A stretch of DNA of 64,000 nucleotides. Source: JAABQG01 sp963726365 (GTDB lineage Bacteria; Pseudomonadota; Gammaproteobacteria; Burkholderiales; Burkholderiaceae_C). The stretch covers positions 372,001-436,000 of the forward strand of contig CAVSCI010000003.1 in the NCBI GenBank assembly GCA_963726365.1, in the 5' to 3' direction. Below the pieces are notes generated by a model. It saw nothing but the letters and a program-made list of their open reading frames with translations, did not search any database and was not told the DNA's origin. The position numbers and the translations under genes are program-made. Shown in pieces: positions 9,719 to 20,087 of the stretch (within the stretch, counting starts at the first letter, position 1; every line of letters starts with the position of its first letter).

Positions 9719-10366
9719 TCAAAGCCTGGTGAGGCCCATGAGGATGGCGTACTTGGTCAGATCCACGACCGTGTGAAGGTCGAGCTTTTTCATGATGTTG
9801 CGGCGGTGAACGTCCACCGTGCTTGGCGCAATATGGAGCTGCTGGCCAATTTGCGGTGAACTCTTGCCTTCTGCGATCAGCCGCAGCACCTCCACTTCCC
9901 GGCGCCCCAGGTTGACGCGCGCCGTGGTGCCCTGTGCGCCACGGTTGCTGCGACTGGCCGCGACCATGGTGGCCGTCGCTTCAGGGCACAGGTAGGGCAC
10001 CCCCTTCAGGGCACTGTGGATGGCCTGCATCAGTTGTTCGCCAGCCGACGACTTGACGACATAGGCCAGTGCGCCGGCTTCCATCATTTCCATCACGAAC
10101 TGCTTGTACCCGAAGGCGGACAGGGCGACGATGCGCAACTGCGGGAACCTGGCCATCAGGTGTCTGGTCGCCTCGATGCCATTGACCGTTGGCATGCTGA
10201 TGTCCATGACGACGAGGTCAGGGGTGAGCCGGGCCACGGCCTCCTCGACCTGAGCGCCGTCGCCTAGCTCCCCCACGACCTCGATGCCGGCCTCTTTTTC
10301 CAGCATGCCCCGCAAGGCCTGGCGAAAAATCGCGTGATCGTCGACCAGCAGCACCCGGGCGCTCAT
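9719..10366 (-). CDS. NarL/FixJ-type response regulator with LuxR-like HTH
   Basis: 215 residues. The N-terminal receiver has VLLVDDHAIFRQALR, phospho-Asp in LVVMDISMPTVNGIE, Ser in ALSAFG and Lys in YVVKSSAGE. The C-terminal LuxR-type helix-turn-helix spans about residues 148-210 (GRREVEVLRLIAEGKSSPQIGQ-type sequence, then STVDVHRRNIMKKL). The start overlaps the stop of the upstream CheB-CheR-kinase gene by 4 nt, so the two form a cognate pair under translational coupling. It is convergent with the 9260 receiver gene. Confidence 0.93.
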   Translation of the reverse strand: MSARVLLVDDHAIFRQALRGMLEKEAGIEVVGELGDGAQVEEAVARLTPDLVVMDISMPTVNGIEATRHLMARFPQLRIVALSAFGYKQFVMEMMEAGALAYVVKSSAGEQLMQAIHSALKGVPYLCPEATATMVAASRSNRGAQGTTARVNLGRREVEVLRLIAEGKSSPQIGQQLHIAPSTVDVHRRNIMKKLDLHTVVDLTKYAILMGLTRL

Positions 10367-13300
10367 GGCCGGCTCCCGGTTGGCGGCAGGTCCGCTGGAA
10401 GCGGCTGCGTGAGCAGCGGAACCCTGAGCAGGACCGACGTCCCGTCCCCGGGGTTGCTTCGAATCGACACCTCACCGCCGAGCAAGGCCAGCCGTTCGCG
10501 CACGCTCAGCAGGCCGAAGCCGCCGAGCCCGTCTTCAGGCGGCCTGGCGTCGGGTTCGAAGCCGGCGCCAGCATCGCTGACGGTGACCACAAGGGTATCG
10601 CGCTCGCCCCTGGCGGTGGTCACCATCGCTGTATTTACGCCGGCGTGCTTGGCAACGTTGATGAGCAGCTCGCGCACGGCGCGAAACAGCGTTGCGCTCA
10701 CCGCCGGATCCATGGGCTTGGGCGTGCCATCGTCCACGATGTGGACGTCCAGCTTGAACAGCCGGTTCATTTCATCGCCCATCCATTCAAGAGCCCGCTG
10801 GAAACCCAGCTGGTCCAGCATCGGCGGGTTCAGCTGGAATGCCAGGGTGCGCAACTTGCGGTTGGCGTTGGCGACCGCAAGCGCGCAGTCGTCCACGGCA
10901 GCTTTCAGGGGGGCCGGCATCCTGTGCTTCTTGATCGCCGTGGCTTTCAGCGCCACCACGGCCAGCAGTTGACCGAGGTCGTCGTGCAAGTCCTGCGCCA
11001 GGGCACGCCGCTCACGTTCCTCGGCCATGGCCAGGGCTGTGGAGAGATCGCGCAGCCTGCGCTCCTGGTCGCGGGATTGGCCGAGGTCCAGGTGTGCGGT
11101 GCGTGCGGCCTCGGTCGCCAGGCGAAGCTCGGTGATGTCCGTGTAGGTGAGGATGACGCCATGGATCTCGCCGGCTTCGTTCTTGTACGGCAAAACCCGG
11201 CGGACGAAGCGGCGGCCGTCGCTGGCCTGAAACTCAAGCAGGTCCACGGCCTGGTGGCGAGCACGGCGCGTGCCGCCTCGAGCAGACCACCGCCGGACCA
11301 CGCCATGGAAAAATCACTGATCGGACGGCCGACGTCGGCGGCCTTGAACTTGAATTGCGTCTGCGTTGCCGGCGTGAACCACTTGATCCGGAAATCCTGA
11401 TCCAGGCACAGCGTGGCGATGTCGTTGCTGTTCAGCAGATTGTGGAGATCGCTGTTGGAGACCTCCAGTTCGCGGACCTTGCCTTCGAGTTGCTGGTTGG
11501 CGGTGGTCAGCTCCTCGTTCAGTGTCTGCAATTCCTCCTTGGAACTCTCCAGCTCTTCGTTGAGCGATCGCAACTCTTCATTGGTCGTGACACTTCCTCG
11601 TTCGAGACCCTGAGGCTCTCGTTCGAAGATTCAAATCGCTCCAGTGCGAACTGCAAGTCGTCGCGCGTGACCTTCAACTCCTCTTCGAGGTGGCTCAGCA
11701 GCGAGCCTTCTGCGCTGCCGGGTGGCGCCAGCAGGGGCTCGATGTCATGTTGAAACACCACCAGGTACAGTGGCCCGAGGTTCTCACTCGAACTGGGCGT
11801 CACGGTGATGTGCACGGGTAAGAAGCCCTTGGGGCACTTCATCCGGGCGCCGGCGACATGGACAGGCAGGTGGGAACTGGCGGCCTCGTTGAGCGCCGCG
11901 CGCGTGCGTGAGCGCAGTCCCTCGCGCACCATCGCCAGCAGGTCCTGCGTCGGCACCCCGCGCGGACGCAACAGGAATTCATCGGTCGGCCCGCAGTAAT
12001 AAAGCGCCTCATGGCGGCCGTTGACCAGGACCGACGCGGGCGCAAAGCGGTCCAGGATCAGTTTCTGGGCAATACCCGCAACCTGGCTCACTGCCGGCCC
12101 CGTGGCGGTCTGCGCCGTGGTGAAGTTGGTTCGGGAATCGCCCATGCGCAATGGCAGTGCCAGCGTGTCCGCCCGCGCGCTGGCTTCGCGCCGGTAGATC
12201 CGCCATTTCCTGGAAACCGGCTTGAAAAGATCGTCCCGACCGTTGTTCGATTCGGCGCTGCCCAGGAAGAGGAAGGCGTCCGGTCGCAGCGCGAAATGAA
12301 AAATGTGGAGCACGCGTTTTTGCAGCTCGGGCTCGAGATAGATCAGTACGTTGCGGCAGCTGATCAGGTCAACCCGGCCAAACGGGGGGTCCGAAGACAG
12401 GTTCTGCAAGCCAAAGACGACCGATGCGCGCAATTCGTCGCTGACCGCGAAGTGATCATGGTCCGGCCCGGTGACAAAGTAGCGTTTCAGCAACGCGGCT
12501 GGCACGCTCGCGGCGATGCCTGCGGGGTAGCGCCCCAGCCGGGCGACGTCGAGCGCCTCGCTGTTGGTGTCCGTGGCAAAGATCTGGACAGCGCCGTGTT
12601 TGCGGGCCTGGCGCTGGCGTTCGAGAACCAGCATGGCCATGGTGTAGGCCTCTTCGCCGGTGGAGCAACCGGGAATCCAGATCCGGATGGCCTCGTCCTC
12701 GCGCTTGCCGGCCACCAGGGGGGCGATCACACCGGAATCAAGTGCTTTCCAGGCCTCGGGATCGCGGAAAAACTCAGTCACGCCGATCAGGAGGTCCCGA
12801 AACAGGGCATCGACCTCCTCGCGATGGCCCTTCAGCAGGGAAAGGTAATCCGTGCTCTTGAGGATGCTGTGCAGGCCCATGCGCCGCTGGATGCGCCTGA
12901 GCAATGTGCCGCGCTTGTAGCCGGAGAAGTCGTATCCGTGCCGGGTCTGAATGATCTTGAACAGGGCCAGCAGTGTTTTCTGCTCCTTTTCATCGGCGCC
13001 CGACTCCGCGTCTGATTCCGACTCAGACTCAGACGCAGCCGGACGAACCGCATAGGGGTGGCGGGCATAGCCCGCGATGAGTGCCGGCATCTGCTCCACC
13101 GGCAGGACGAAATTGGCAATGCCCGCCGAGATCGCGCTGCGCGGCATGCCGTCAAACTGGGCGGTCTCGGGCTGCTGCACGAGGACGATGCCCCCTTTCG
13201 TGGAAATCACTTTCAGGCCGAGCGTTCCATCGCTGCCGGTGCCCGACAGGACGATGCCGATGGCCCGGGCGCCACACTCGGCGCCGAGCGAGCTGAAGAA

Positions 13301-13696
13301 ATGGTCAATCGGCAGGTGCAGGGTCTTGCGGCTGGCGCGCGGCGTCAGGCGCAGGCAGCCGTCGAGAACCGATATCTCACTGTCCGAGGGGGCCGTGTAG
13401 ACATGATCGGCTTCGAGCCGAACGCCATCGGTCGCTTCGGACACCCGCATGGCGGTGCATCTTCCGAACATCTCCGCAGCCAGGCTGGCATGGGTCGGGT
13501 CGAGGTGCTGAACGATCACAAATGCAACGCCGCTGTCAGCGGGCATCGCATGGAAAAAATTCGTGATCGCCTCGTAGCCGCCTGCGGATGCGCCAATGCC
13601 GACGATGCAGGGCCCGGGCGCCGATGGCGTGCCGCCGGTGGCATCGACCAAAACATCGGGCTTTTTTCGGCGCCTGGAGACTGTTGAAGTAGCCAA
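10363..13696 (-). CDS. CheB-CheR-PAS-histidine kinase fusion protein (two frameshifts)
   Basis: About 1111 residues. Domain order: CheB methylesterase (about 30-215; GIGASAGGYEA, VQHLDPTHASL and IVLSGTGSDGTLG carry the Ser-His-Asp triad); CheR methyltransferase (about 240-500; GVTEFFRDPEAW, GCSTGEEAYTMAM for SAM binding, DLISCRNVLIYL); a long coiled coil (NEELESSKEELQTLNEEL); a PAS domain; then HisKA_3 (RRALAQDLHDDLGQLL) and HATPase. Two 1-nt deletions break the frame, near 11592 (NEEV to STTNEELRSL) and near 11255 (AVLAT to HQAVDLLEFQ). Such fusions link receptor-type methylation chemistry to a phosphorelay. The NarL-type regulator immediately downstream, overlapping by 4 nt, is the likely output. 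No chemotaxis receptor is nearby. Confidence 0.9.
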
Positions 13697-13901
13697 ATGG
13701 GAGGACTTTCCGGTGGGTTCTTGAATCCTGATGATTCAGTGTATCCGTTGGACGACGGCCACGCGACCCCCCGTCCTGCGGCAACAAATCATGGACCCTT
13801 TCACCAACCGGAACCCCCCATCGGGAACCTGCGCCCGGGCACGACGGAAAAATAATCGAACAGATGCCGCCTTGCGTTTTGCGGATCCTCGCCAGCCCCG
13901 C

Positions 13902-14723
13902 TCAGCGGGAGGGCTCGGCGCTGCGCTGGACGAAGTCGCGCAAGGCGTCAAAAGACGGGATGCGGATGACGCGGTGACTGGACTCCTGGAACTCAATGAT
14001 TCCGGAGGTTTTCAGTCTCGACAGGGCGCGGCTCACGGATTCGGAGCGCACGCCAAGATAGCTGCCGATCTCCGCGCGCGACAGGTGCAGGTCGATCTCG
14101 TCGGTGCGCATGCCGCGCTCCTCAAGGGACAAGGCCCAGTGCAGGATGAAGTCCGCCACGCGGGCATCTGCCGACAGGGTTCCCATCGACAGCGAAACAT
14201 CACGGTGGCGCGACAGTTGCGAACTGATGGCCGCCATCACCAGGCGCATCAGTTGTGGCTCGCCGACGCTGGCCCGCAGCAAGATGTCATAGCGCACGCT
14301 CCACAACTCGCCCATGTCCAGGGCCATGGCGGAGCAGGTGTGAGACCCCGTGGGAATGCCATCAAAGCCCAGCCAGTCGCCCTTGAAAAAGAAACCGGCG
14401 GGCTGCTCGCGCCCGTCCGGCACCAGGTTCACGATCTTGAACAGCCCCGAGCTGATCAGGTACAGGGTGTCGAAAGGCTTGCCGCAGACATAGACTTCTT
14501 CATTGGCCCGCACTTTGCGCTGGGTGAACGGCACAAACTGCTTCATCAAGGCCAGAGAATCACGCCAGAGCAGGTGGGCCTGTGGGTGCACGGGGTCCGT
14601 TGCCACTGCGCCGTGCGCCGCAGAGCGGGTCGCTACGCCGCGGTCAAGGATATGGGTGTCGTAGCGCTCCTGGTTCACGGAAGCGGTGAACTGCGCGCCG
14701 TGCGCGATGGAAGGCATGTTCAT
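13902..14723 (-). CDS. Crp/Fnr family transcriptional regulator
   Basis: 273 residues. A cyclic-nucleotide-binding-like beta-roll spans about 60-165 (VRANEEVYVCGKPFDTLYLI, WLGFDGIPTG). A C-terminal HTH_Crp follows (LSRAEIGSYLGVRSESVSRALSRLKTSGII), whose recognition helix contains the ES..R pattern used by Fnr-type proteins to read TTGAT-like sites. The N-terminus lacks the cysteine cluster that holds the 4Fe-4S centre in true Fnr, so oxygen sensing by that route is unlikely; heme/NO (Dnr-like) or another signal is possible. The start overlaps the stop of the PAS-like gene by 4 nt (ATGA). Plausible targets include the Fnr-like box before ccmA and the stress operon next door. Confidence 0.9.
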   Translation of the reverse strand: MNMPSIAHGAQFTASVNQERYDTHILDRGVATRSAAHGAVATDPVHPQAHLLWRDSLALMKQFVPFTQRKVRANEEVYVCGKPFDTLYLISSGLFKIVNLVPDGREQPAGFFFKGDWLGFDGIPTGSHTCSAMALDMGELWSVRYDILLRASVGEPQLMRLVMAAISSQLSRHRDVSLSMGTLSADARVADFILHWALSLEERGMRTDEIDLHLSRAEIGSYLGVRSESVSRALSRLKTSGIIEFQESSHRVIRIPSFDALRDFVQRSAEPSR

Positions 14724-15196
14724 GGTGAACTCCAGGCTTTCTTGATTGTTTCAGGCCGCGACACCCGCGCTGACGGAACCGGTCGGACACTGGCAGGCGG
14801 TGTGCTGGGCTGCGCAAGCTGCAACGGGCGACGCAGACTGAGCTGGATGCAGGGCTTGCCATCCACGATCACTTTGGACAGGGCGATGTCCACGGGCAGC
14901 TTCAGGCCCTGCGCTGCCTGTGCGTCGCGCCGGATCCACGCCCCCTCGGTCGCATGGAACACGGTATAGGCCAGGTTGTACCCGGGCGTGCTCACTGAAA
15001 TCGGCAGGTCCGCAATGATCGATGACAGGGGGAGGCCCACGAGGGCGCCGGCGGGCCATCCGAGTGAGGCCGTGACGCACGGGCTGCAACGCACGATGAG
15101 GCCCGTGGCATCGACCACCAGGGATGCGTCATGGGCCGAAAAGGCGGGCACCTGTGCGCACCGCCATGCGGGGGGACGGACCTGAATGCTGGACAT
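14720..15196 (-). CDS. PAS-like domain protein
   Basis: 158 residues starting MSSIQVRPPAWRCAQVPAF. Residues about 20-115 read like a PAS sensor fold: ASLVVDATGLIVRCSPCVTASLGW corresponds to the usual first strands and helix, and GLPLSSIIADLPIS to the following loop. There is no kinase or DNA-binding domain. It is translationally coupled to the Crp/Fnr regulator and probably senses a signal for it or modulates it. Domain assignment is by pattern only. Confidence 0.65.
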   Translation of the reverse strand: MSSIQVRPPAWRCAQVPAFSAHDASLVVDATGLIVRCSPCVTASLGWPAGALVGLPLSSIIADLPISVSTPGYNLAYTVFHATEGAWIRRDAQAAQGLKLPVDIALSKVIVDGKPCIQLSLRRPLQLAQPSTPPASVRPVPSARVSRPETIKKAWSSP

Positions 15197-15589
15197 CTTT
15201 GAGATTCGCTGAAATCGTCAGGGGAGACGCATGCGACGCCCTGTTGGCTCTGGTGCGCGCCGCTGCAATCTTGTGAATCAAGCTTACCCGCCGGTCGGGC
15301 CTGAAGGAATACACGCAACAGGGGCTAATGAATACCCGGATCTGGGTATTTTCGGGCCCGCAAGGCCGTTCCAGGTGCCTGGGCCGGCGGAGTGGCGGCT
15401 GTTCTGCGCGGTGTTCCAGCCGGTGGCACCGCAAGCTTCGGTCTTGTCGTGATTTTTCGCAACGCCGGCGGCAGGAACGGACATAGCATTCCGCCGGAAA
15501 CGAGGTTGATGGGGCTTGCATCGAAGGCCTCCATGGGGGTTTGCTCCATGGACGCATGCCGCTTCGGACTGCGGCCCGGAAGGGAAGTC
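15197..15589. other. Divergent promoter region between PAS/Crp and Hsp20/Lon operons
   Basis: About 390 bases with no convincing gene. An in-frame extension of the Hsp20 frame back to 15392 exists but has no homology and no ribosome-binding site. The region holds a 20-bp palindrome at 15331-15350 and presumably both divergent promoters. Confidence 0.55.
15331..15350. promoter_or_regulatory. Palindromic operator candidate
   Basis: AATACCC-GGATCT-GGGTATT is a 7-6-7 inverted repeat. It is almost fully self-complementary and lies in the divergent region between a regulator operon and the Hsp20-Lon operon. The symmetry and position suggest a dimeric regulator site. It does not match Fnr or the HrcA CIRCE element. 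Confidence 0.4.
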
Positions 15590-15993
15590 ATGTACCACCA
15601 GGATCCGAAGGCATGGATGCTTGCCGAAGCCATTGATCTGATCGAGGGTGCGGACCGCCTCAGGCGGCAGTTCTTCCGCATTGGCGCTGCCGAAGAAGGC
15701 GTCATCTGGGAGCCGCCGGTGGACATGTCCTCGGAAAACAGCGCGCTCGACGTGCTGGTGGCCTTGCCCGGTGTGGCTCCGGACGACTGGGCTGCCACAC
15801 TTGAAGAGGGCTGCATCGTCGTGCGTGGCGAGCGCCGGTTTGGCGCCCATTTCAGGTCGGGCGCCATTGTGCTGCTCGAAATACCCTACGGTCATTTCGA
15901 GCGACGCATCAGCCTGCCCGACGGCGACAGCTACCGGATGGTCGACATGCAGATGGAGCATGGCTGCCTGCGGCTTCAACTCGAGCGCTTCAA

Positions 15994-15997
<4 letters not shown>
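15590..15997 (+). CDS. Hsp20/alpha-crystallin family small heat shock protein
   Basis: 135 residues from ATG 15590, chosen because GGAAGGGAAG immediately precedes it. The alpha-crystallin domain spans about residues 45-130: SALDVLVALPGVAPDDWAATLEEG, then IVVRGERRF, a beta-strand ending IPYGHFERRISLPDG, and a final RLQLERF. The usual C-terminal I-x-I/V tail is short or missing. It acts as an ATP-independent holdase for unfolding proteins. It is the first gene of a stress operon with lon, overlapping it by 4 nt if lon uses its GTG start. Confidence 0.88.
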
Positions 15998-18456
<2,459 letters not shown>

Positions 18457-18504
18457 CCGCCCAATTGGGTGAAGCCTCAAGGAACGCAGCAGAAAGGGAG
18501 CGGA

Positions 18505-18753
18505 ATGAAGAAACTCAAGGTCGCGATCAAGCTGGAGATGACCGTTCCTGACGATTGGGAGCTGGTGCAGACCGATGGTGGGTCGCAACTGTTGAGGCTG
18601 CCTGACAAGCAATTGGTGGGATTGACCTTCGAACCGCTGTTTGCAGGCCACCCTGAGGAGGTGTGGACCAGTGCGGGCAGAGTTGAAGTTCTGAACGACC
18701 TGCTGGACCGGGTCGGGAACGAGCAGGTCAGCTTTGAGGTGGTCAAAGACTAG
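18505..18753 (+). CDS. Small conserved hypothetical protein of the Hsp20-Lon operon
   Basis: 82 residues from ATG 18505, preceded by AAAGGGAGCGG; an in-frame ATG at 18469 has a poorer site. The sequence MKKLKVAIKLEMTVPDDWELVQTD is followed by a short acidic domain ending EQVSFEVVKD. No signal peptide, membrane helix or known motif is seen. It lies 48 nt after lon and is probably cotranscribed. Function is unknown. Confidence 0.7.
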   Translation: MKKLKVAIKLEMTVPDDWELVQTDGGSQLLRLPDKQLVGLTFEPLFAGHPEEVWTSAGRVEVLNDLLDRVGNEQVSFEVVKD

Positions 18754-18757
18754 CTAA

Positions 18758-18807
18758 AAGTCCCTAATCCATCGTGGAATGGTCTTAACCTGCTACTGAT
18801 TTTGTAC
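18758..18807 (+). repeat. Dispersed two-module repeat, copy C (overlaps a 3' end)
   Basis: Core CCATCGTGGAATGGTC (18769-18784, one mismatch), 7 nt, then GCTAC at 18792 and a tail reaching TGTACC, as in copy A. The stop codon and last codons of the DUF2894 gene on the other strand are formed by the right end of this repeat. Confidence 0.75.
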
Positions 18808-19443
18808 CGCTTGGCGATCCGGCGACGGCTTCTTCGTCCGGCTGCGCCGCGCCGGCCTGGGCTTGACCGGGGTGATCGTCTGGCTGGCCTGCTCCAGCCA
18901 CTGCAGGGTTTCCACGTGCGACAGGAAGCGGCGCAAGTAGTCGGGCGACAAGTCACTCAGCAAGGCGAGTGTGCGCAGCACCAGCCTGTGCGAGTTCAGC
19001 GGGCCGGCGTTGGCCGGGCCGCGCTCGACGGCCTCGGCAACCTGGTCTTCGGCGGTGATGCGTTGCCATGTTTCCCGAAAGCGGCGCACGCTGGCCAGGT
19101 CCGTGCGGGTATCGCTGTCGCCAGGCGGCTTCAGGCCCCGGAGGTAGTGGTTCAACGCGGCCAGCGGCGTGGCGGCGCGGGGCGCTTCGTCGTCGCTTGA
19201 TGCCGGTTGCGTTTTTGCCAGGCGCTGCTCCAGGCCCGTCAGCGCGGCATCGAGCTTGCCTTCCAGCACGCGCTGCACCGCATCGGGCGCGGTGGTGATG
19301 CGCTGCGACAGCAGCTCCAGGTAGTGCAAGCGCACGGGATCGAGCCGCTCGCCGGTCTGCCGCAGGGCTTCCAGGCGGGCCAGGAACGACGGCGCGCCCT
19401 CCGGCTGCGGGGGCGGCATGTCGAGCAGGGCCGAATCTGTCAT
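18793..19443 (-). CDS. DUF2894 domain-containing protein
   Basis: 216 residues. The N-terminal half is helical (SFLARLEALRQTGERLDPVRLHYLELLSQRI); the middle contains RGPANAGPLNSHRLVLRTLALL, then the conserved tail LSPDYLRRFLSHVETLQWLEQ and a basic, Lys/Arg-rich C-terminus. There is no signal peptide or membrane helix, so it is probably cytoplasmic. It is the last gene of a four-gene block whose genes overlap by 4 nt. Its final residues are encoded by repeat copy C. Function is unknown; the basic tail could contact nucleic acid or membrane. A relic of a second copy lies at 6502-6627. Confidence 0.85.
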   Translation of the reverse strand: MTDSALLDMPPPQPEGAPSFLARLEALRQTGERLDPVRLHYLELLSQRITTAPDAVQRVLEGKLDAALTGLEQRLAKTQPASSDDEAPRAATPLAALNHYLRGLKPPGDSDTRTDLASVRRFRETWQRITAEDQVAEAVERGPANAGPLNSHRLVLRTLALLSDLSPDYLRRFLSHVETLQWLEQASQTITPVKPRPARRSRTKKPSPDRQAVQNQ

Positions 19444-20087
19444 GAGGCCGGCTTCACCGGGGCGGAGCGGGCCACGGGCGCCATTTCCACGCGCCGGTTT
19501 TTCGCGCGGCCCTGTTCGTCGGTGTTGGCGGCCACCGGCTGCTCGGCGCCAAAGGCGGCGGCGAAGACACGCGGCGCAGGCATGCCTTCTTCGATCAGCG
19601 CGCGGGTCACGGTCAGTGCGCGCTGGGCCGACAGCTCCAGGTTGTCCTCGAAGCGGCGGTTGCCCTCCGAGATGGGCTTGTTGTCGGTGAAACCGCTGAC
19701 CATCAGCATCTCGTCGCGCTCGCCCAGGTACACCTGCAGCGGCGGCACCAGGCTTTTCAGCAGCTGGCGCCCGTCGGGCCGCAGCTGGTCGGAGTTCACG
19801 GGGAACAGCACGCTGCCGCTGATGCCGATGCGCCCGTTGGCCAGCGTGACGCGGCCGGTGGCCAGCGGAATCGCCAGGGCTTTCTCCAGCGCGATGCGGC
19901 GCTGTTCTTCCACGCGGCGCTTGGCGACTTCGGATTCCAGGCTGGCCATCAGGTCCATCTGCACCACCAGCACGCCCACCAGGATCAGCACGAAGGCGCC
20001 CAGCAGGCCCGACATCAGGTCGCCGAAAACGGCCCAGACCGGCGCGGTCTGCTCCATGCCGTCACCGGCTTCGTTCAGGTCGATCAT
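19440..20087 (-). CDS. MotB/ZorB-like OmpA-domain protein
   Basis: 215 residues. The N-terminus holds a single membrane helix preceded by WAVFGDLMSGLLGAFVLIL. Asp23 in this segment aligns with the proton-carrying Asp of MotB (ADFMTAMMAFF-type sequence) and ZorB. A short coiled coil follows (EVAKRRVEEQRRIALEKAL), then an OmpA/MotB peptidoglycan-binding domain (FPVNSDQLRPDGRQLLKSL, VSGFTDNKPI, NLELSAQRALTVTRAL, GRAKNRRVEM). It should form the inner-membrane, wall-anchored part of an ion-driven stator with the upstream MotA-like protein, whose gene it overlaps by 4 nt. There are no flagellar genes nearby, so it is not a normal flagellar stator. Confidence 0.88.
   Translation of the reverse strand: MIDLNEAGDGMEQTAPVWAVFGDLMSGLLGAFVLILVGVLVVQMDLMASLESEVAKRRVEEQRRIALEKALAIPLATGRVTLANGRIGISGSVLFPVNSDQLRPDGRQLLKSLVPPLQVYLGERDEMLMVSGFTDNKPISEGNRRFEDNLELSAQRALTVTRALIEEGMPAPRVFAAAFGAEQPVAANTDEQGRAKNRRVEMAPVARSAPVKPAS

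Noticed and set aside
15392..15589. An N-terminal extension of Hsp20
   Set aside because: It has no homology and no ribosome-binding site, while ATG 15590 has a strong one and fits the family length.
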